Shown here: positions 61,064 through 64,000 of the stretch, piece after piece
Numbering within the stretch: the first letter of the stretch is position 1
How the letters are laid out: each line of letters starts with the position of its first letter
Origin: Rhizobiaceae bacterium
GTDB taxonomy: Bacteria > Pseudomonadota > Alphaproteobacteria > Rhizobiales > Rhizobiaceae
Length of the DNA stretch: 64,000 nt
Reading direction: 5' to 3'
Assembly: GCA_016742175.1 (NCBI GenBank)
Contig: JACVCH010000004.1
Coordinates: 1 to 64,000 of the forward strand
Position numbers and translations under genes: made by a program
The notes under the pieces: generated by a model
Databases searched by the model: none
Seen by the model: the letters and a program-made list of their open reading frames with translations, nothing else
Told to the model about the DNA's origin: nothing

Positions 61064-62073
61064 AACGCCGCCTCCAGCACCCGCGCAGGCTTGCGGCCCT
61101 GCTGCGGAACCGGGACGGGGTTGCGGCAGGCGAGCAGCCGTCCGTTGCCGTCGGACGCCAGTTCCGGAATGGCGGTTCCGCAGGCGTCCACGGCGCGCGC
61201 GCAGCGCGGCGAGAAGGCGCAGCCCCTCGGCATCTCCTTCGGGTTCGGCACCGTGCCGGGGATCGGCACCAGCCGCGTCCGCAAGCCATCGATGCCCGGG
61301 ATCGCGTCGAAGAGGCCGCGCGTATAGGGGTGGCGCGGGCGGGCGAAGAGCTCGTCGATCCCGCCTGCCTCGACGATGCGCCCCGAATACATCACGCACA
61401 CCCGGTCGCAGACCTGCGAGACCGCGCCGAGATCATGGCTGATGAAGACCGTCGCCATGCCCGTTTCAGTGCGGATGTCCGCCAGAAGATCGAGAATCTG
61501 CGCCTGGATCGTCGCATCGAGCGCGGTCGTCGGCTCGTCGGCGACCAGAAGGTCCGGCTGGCCGGCGAGCGCCATGGCGATCATCAGGCGCTGGCACTGG
61601 CCGCCGGAAAATTCGTGCGGGAAGAGATCGAAGCGCCCGCGCGCGTCGGGAATGCCGACCATGTCGAGCAGGCGCAGCGCTTCCGTCTTTGCCGCCGCGC
61701 CGCGAAGGCCGCGATGGATCGCCAGCGCCTCGACGATCTGGCGTCCGACGCGCAGCACCGGATTGAGCGAACTCGACGGGTCCTGGAAGATCATCGCGAT
61801 CCTGCCGCCGCGGATTTCCTCCAGCGCCGTACGCGCCCGGCCCAGCATTTCGCGCCCCTCGACCTTGACCGAGCCGGTCACAGTCGCCTTGCCGGGCAGG
61901 AGGCCGAGCGCGGCGAGCCAGGTGACCGACTTGCCGCAGCCCGATTCGCCGACGAGCCCGAGCGCCTCGCCCGGCGCGACGTCGAGATCGATGCCGTGCA
62001 GGACTGTGGTGCCGTCGAACGCGACCTTCAGGTCGCGCAGTTCCACGAGATTGGATCGCATCGCGTTCTTCAT
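61060..62073 (-). CDS. Oligopeptide/dipeptide-type ABC ATPase (DppD/OppD family)
   Basis: The 337-residue ATPase has Walker A (GESGCGKSVTW), FQDPSSSLNPVLRVGRQI, the signature FSGGQCQRLMIAMALA (one base of the usual SGGMRQR altered), Walker B (LLVADEPTTALDATIQAQ) and the C-terminal CAFSPRCARAVDAC segment. The start is uncertain: ATGs at 62073 and 62061 are both possible and neither has ideal spacing from GAGGG. It overlaps the next ATPase by 4 nt. Confidence 0.86.
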   Translation of the reverse strand: MKNAMRSNLVELRDLKVAFDGTTVLHGIDLDVAPGEALGLVGESGCGKSVTWLAALGLLPGKATVTGSVKVEGREMLGRARTALEEIRGGRIAMIFQDPSSSLNPVLRVGRQIVEALAIHRGLRGAAAKTEALRLLDMVGIPDARGRFDLFPHEFSGGQCQRLMIAMALAGQPDLLVADEPTTALDATIQAQILDLLADIRTETGMATVFISHDLGAVSQVCDRVCVMYSGRIVEAGGIDELFARPRHPYTRGLFDAIPGIDGLRTRLVPIPGTVPNPKEMPRGCAFSPRCARAVDACGTAIPELASDGNGRLLACRNPVPVPQQGRKPARVLEAAF

Positions 62074-62126
62074 CCCTCGAACAAGTATTCGTGTCTCGTC
62101 GCCCGTCACGCGCGGGCGAACATGAA

Positions 62127-62157
62127 ACGGCACCGGCGAAGGGTTCGCCGGTGCCGT
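62127..62157 (-). terminator. Strong stem-loop between binding-protein and ATPase genes
   Basis: ACGGCACCGGCGAA (62127-62140) pairs perfectly with TTCGCCGGTGCCGT (62144-62157) over 14 bp with a 3-nt loop, in the gap between the extracellular binding-protein gene and the first ATPase gene. It is the strongest hairpin I saw in the window. It probably makes the binding-protein message more abundant than the rest. Confidence 0.72.
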
Positions 62158-62167
62158 CGGGATGGCT

Positions 62168-63799
62168 TCAGAGGTTCCAGTTTTCGGCGCGGAAATCCAT
62201 CGCGAAGGCCGGGGCTGCCTTCCACTTCAGCTCCGACTTCATGCCGGTGAAGACCGCGTTCTGGTGGAGAACGGTGTAGACCGGGTCCTCGCGCTCGCAG
62301 ATTTCCAGCATCCGGGCGAAGGCCTTGCGGCGCTCTTCGTGGTCGGTGCTGGTCTCCAGCACGACCGACAGCCTGTTGAGCTCCTCGTTGGTCCATTCGC
62401 GCGATTGCTGCACCTGGCCGTTCGGGCCGAACTGGGCCACCATCGGCGTGACCGGGTCGTTGATGTTGGCAGAGGCCGACCAGTCGCGGATGCCGCGCGT
62501 GCCCTCCTCCATGATCTGACCCCAGTTCTCGACCATCTGGATCTCGACGTTGAGGCCTGCCTGGCGCCACATCTCGGCGAGGATCTGGCCGGTCGCGGTC
62601 TGGTTGGTGTAGTAGTTGTTCAACAGGCGGTAGGGGATCGGCTCGCCATTGTAGCCGGCCTCCTGCAGAAGGTCGCGGGCGAGGTCGAGGTCGAACTCCG
62701 GCACGTTCCAGCCCTCGATGAACATGTTGCTGCTCTTGAAGGATTCGAACTGGAGGCCGGCCGGGATCACCGTCTCGCCGCCCCAAAGCGCGTCGACGAT
62801 CGCCTGCCGGTCGATCGAATGCGTCAGCGCGCGGCGCACCAGCGGGTTCTTCAAGACCGGGTGGTGCATGTCGAACACGGAGACGCGGTGGTTGAGGATG
62901 GTCGAGCCCTGCACCTCGAAGCCCGGCGTCGACTGGACGGCGCTGATCTGGTCCGGCGGCAGGTCGCAGGCGAAGTCGTACTGGCCGGAGACGAGGCCGT
63001 TGACGCGAGAGGCGACCTCAGGAACCTCGACGAAGCGGATTTCCTCGAGCGGCGGGCGGCCACCCCAGTAATCGTCGAAGGCGACCAGCGTCAGCGATAC
63101 GTCGGGACGGTATTCGCCGACCATGTACGGGCCGGTCGTGATCGGCTTGCGCGCCCAGTCGGCATAGCTCGCCGCCTCGTCCCAGGCGCGGCGGCTGGCG
63201 ATCTGGCTGCCATAGGCATAGAGGCGCCCTTCGAGCGTGACGTCCGGCGTCGCGTTGTGGAAGCGCACGGTATGCGTGTCGATGATCTCGACGCCGGCAA
63301 GGGCGGGCCACAGGCGGCGTCCGACGCCGGGCACGGCGGCCGGCAGTTCGCGCGCGGTGGCGGGCTGGTGCTGCTCGGCGAAGACGGTCTCTCCGCCCGC
63401 CGGCTGGGTATCGCCGAAGACGCGTTCGGCCGAGAATGAGAACGCCACGTCCTCGGCCGTCATCTCGTCGCCATTGTGGAACTTGACGCCGCGGCGCAGC
63501 TTCAGTTCCAGCGTCTTGTCGTCGATGCGCGTCCACTCGGTCGCAAGGCCCGGCACCGGACCCTGGTCGCCCATCCAGTTGCGCAGGATCAGGCCTTCCC
63601 ACAGGTTCGGGAAGAAGACGCGCTCGCCGACATTGGACTGCTCGTTCCAGATGTCGAGCGTGTTGTTGTTGGTGATCTTCTGCACCGCGACCGTGATCGA
63701 CCTGCGCGCGCCCTGCGCCGAACCGATGCGCGGCAGGGCCAGCGTGCTCGCGGCGGCGCCCATCAGGCCGATGGCGCGGCGTCTGTTGATGTTCAGCAT
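62168..63799 (-). CDS. Extracellular solute-binding protein family 5 (DppA-like)
   Basis: The 543-residue protein has an export signal (MLNINRRRAIGLMGAAASTLALPRIGSAQ, with an RRR motif suggesting Tat) and a family 5 binding fold. PNLWEGLILRNWMGDQGPVPGLATEWTRIDDKTLELKLRRGVKFHNGDEMTAEDV is classical. AAGGA lies 7 nt before the ATG at 63799. It heads the importer operon. Family 5 proteins bind peptides, nickel, opines or oligosaccharides; the epimerase-like gene downstream favours a sugar. Confidence 0.88.
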   Translation of the reverse strand: MLNINRRRAIGLMGAAASTLALPRIGSAQGARRSITVAVQKITNNNTLDIWNEQSNVGERVFFPNLWEGLILRNWMGDQGPVPGLATEWTRIDDKTLELKLRRGVKFHNGDEMTAEDVAFSFSAERVFGDTQPAGGETVFAEQHQPATARELPAAVPGVGRRLWPALAGVEIIDTHTVRFHNATPDVTLEGRLYAYGSQIASRRAWDEAASYADWARKPITTGPYMVGEYRPDVSLTLVAFDDYWGGRPPLEEIRFVEVPEVASRVNGLVSGQYDFACDLPPDQISAVQSTPGFEVQGSTILNHRVSVFDMHHPVLKNPLVRRALTHSIDRQAIVDALWGGETVIPAGLQFESFKSSNMFIEGWNVPEFDLDLARDLLQEAGYNGEPIPYRLLNNYYTNQTATGQILAEMWRQAGLNVEIQMVENWGQIMEEGTRGIRDWSASANINDPVTPMVAQFGPNGQVQQSREWTNEELNRLSVVLETSTDHEERRKAFARMLEICEREDPVYTVLHQNAVFTGMKSELKWKAAPAFAMDFRAENWNL

Positions 63800-63913
63800 G
63801 TGCGTATCCTTCTTCCAGGCAAGGAGGTGCCGTTCCCGCACGAAGGGTGTCGCGCGCGGTGGAGGCGTTCAGGGTTCGTTATTGACCGGAACGGTCATCG
63901 ATCGGCAGCGGGG

Positions 63914-64000
63914 TTACCGCGTGCCGGATATCGGCCTGTCGACGATGAGGACTTCAGCAGACATGAACATGCTCGTCGCCTCGCAGGCTTCACCAAATGG
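63914..64000 (-). CDS. Possible 3' end of a leftward gene (partial)
   Basis: One minus-strand frame is open from the window edge for 28 codons, reading FGEACEATSMFMSAEVLIVDRP near the middle, to a TAA at 63914-63916. The third-base pattern is like that of the coding regions. No family is recognised from so short a piece. If real, it is upstream of the DppA-like gene, about 115 bp away. A short inverted repeat TGACCG-GAA-CGGTCA (63883-63897) in that gap could be its terminator or an operator. Confidence 0.35.
   Translation of the reverse strand, partial: PFGEACEATSMFMSAEVLIVDRPISGTR

Overview
The window is about 64 kb of high-GC DNA and reads like the accessory (megaplasmid or genomic-island) part of an alphaproteobacterium, most likely of the Rhizobiales/Hyphomicrobiales. 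The signs are GC-rich third positions, the gene families (TakP-like TRAP, Ehu/Eut/Doe ectoine genes, many ABC importers, FCD- and UTRA-type GntR regulators) and an IS481-like insertion-sequence end at the left edge. I see no rRNA, tRNA, CRISPR array or replication gene. Nearly everything is catabolic. The window is a row of self-contained modules, most with their own regulator, importer and enzymes.

Layout. (1) 1-130: start of a leftward transposase-like gene and the end of an IS. (2) 341-8703: a CoA-thioester module (acyl-CoA dehydrogenase, Fe-type alcohol dehydrogenase, two family III CoA-transferases, acyl-CoA ligase, GH88-like protein) with a TetR regulator. Two matching 18-bp palindromes lie at its two promoter regions. 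(3) 8939-11528: ornithine cyclodeaminase and arginase (arginine to ornithine to proline), divergent from an Lrp/AsnC regulator that carries a 1-nt frameshift. (4) 11634-12622: a RES/Xre toxin-antitoxin pair. (5) 12680-24588: a complete ectoine/5-hydroxyectoine uptake and breakdown locus. doeA, an M20 deacetylase and a GntR gene run left; ehuBCDA-eutBC-doeX-doeC-doeD run right. The usual deacetylase DoeB is replaced by an ArgE-type M20 enzyme, the regulator is FCD-GntR rather than MocR-type EnuR, and eutA is absent.

(6) 24655-32426: a LacI-controlled module with a NitT/TauT-type ABC importer, an enolase-superfamily enzyme, a dehydrogenase closely resembling sulfolactaldehyde reductase YihU, and an aldehyde dehydrogenase. 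Four copies of one LacI operator lie inside it. (7) 32449-41465: a TRAP transporter module. It has a TakP-like binding protein and DctQM, a semialdehyde-type dehydrogenase, a 4-OT tautomerase, an FAD D-2-hydroxyacid dehydrogenase, small proteins (YdhR-like, DUF6166-like, cupin), an FCD-GntR regulator and a fatty acid hydroxylase-like membrane protein. A CCGATATAyTGG motif recurs upstream of three of its genes. (8) 41661-42698: an acetylpolyamine amidohydrolase.

(9) 42695-57252: a twelve-gene leftward operon (UTRA-GntR, LIV-type ABC importer, LeuC/LeuD-like hydratase, ICL/PEPM-type lyase, HyuB, HyuA, an isochorismatase-fold protein without the catalytic cysteine, an FAD oxidoreductase). Most junctions are 4-nt start/stop overlaps. 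A tautomerase-SnoaL fusion gene diverges from it. The gene set suggests import and ring opening of a lactam or imide, then hydration and aldol cleavage of a substituted maleate-like acid. I know no described pathway with this set and consider it the best candidate for a new system. (10) 57306-63799: a dipeptide/oligosaccharide-type ABC importer with a sugar isomerase/epimerase-like enzyme. The 3' end of a further leftward gene may enter at the right edge.

Across the window, importer binding-protein genes are followed by strong GC-rich hairpins, which would keep binding-protein mRNA in excess over permease mRNA. All functions are read from sequence motifs and memory of protein families. No database search was possible.
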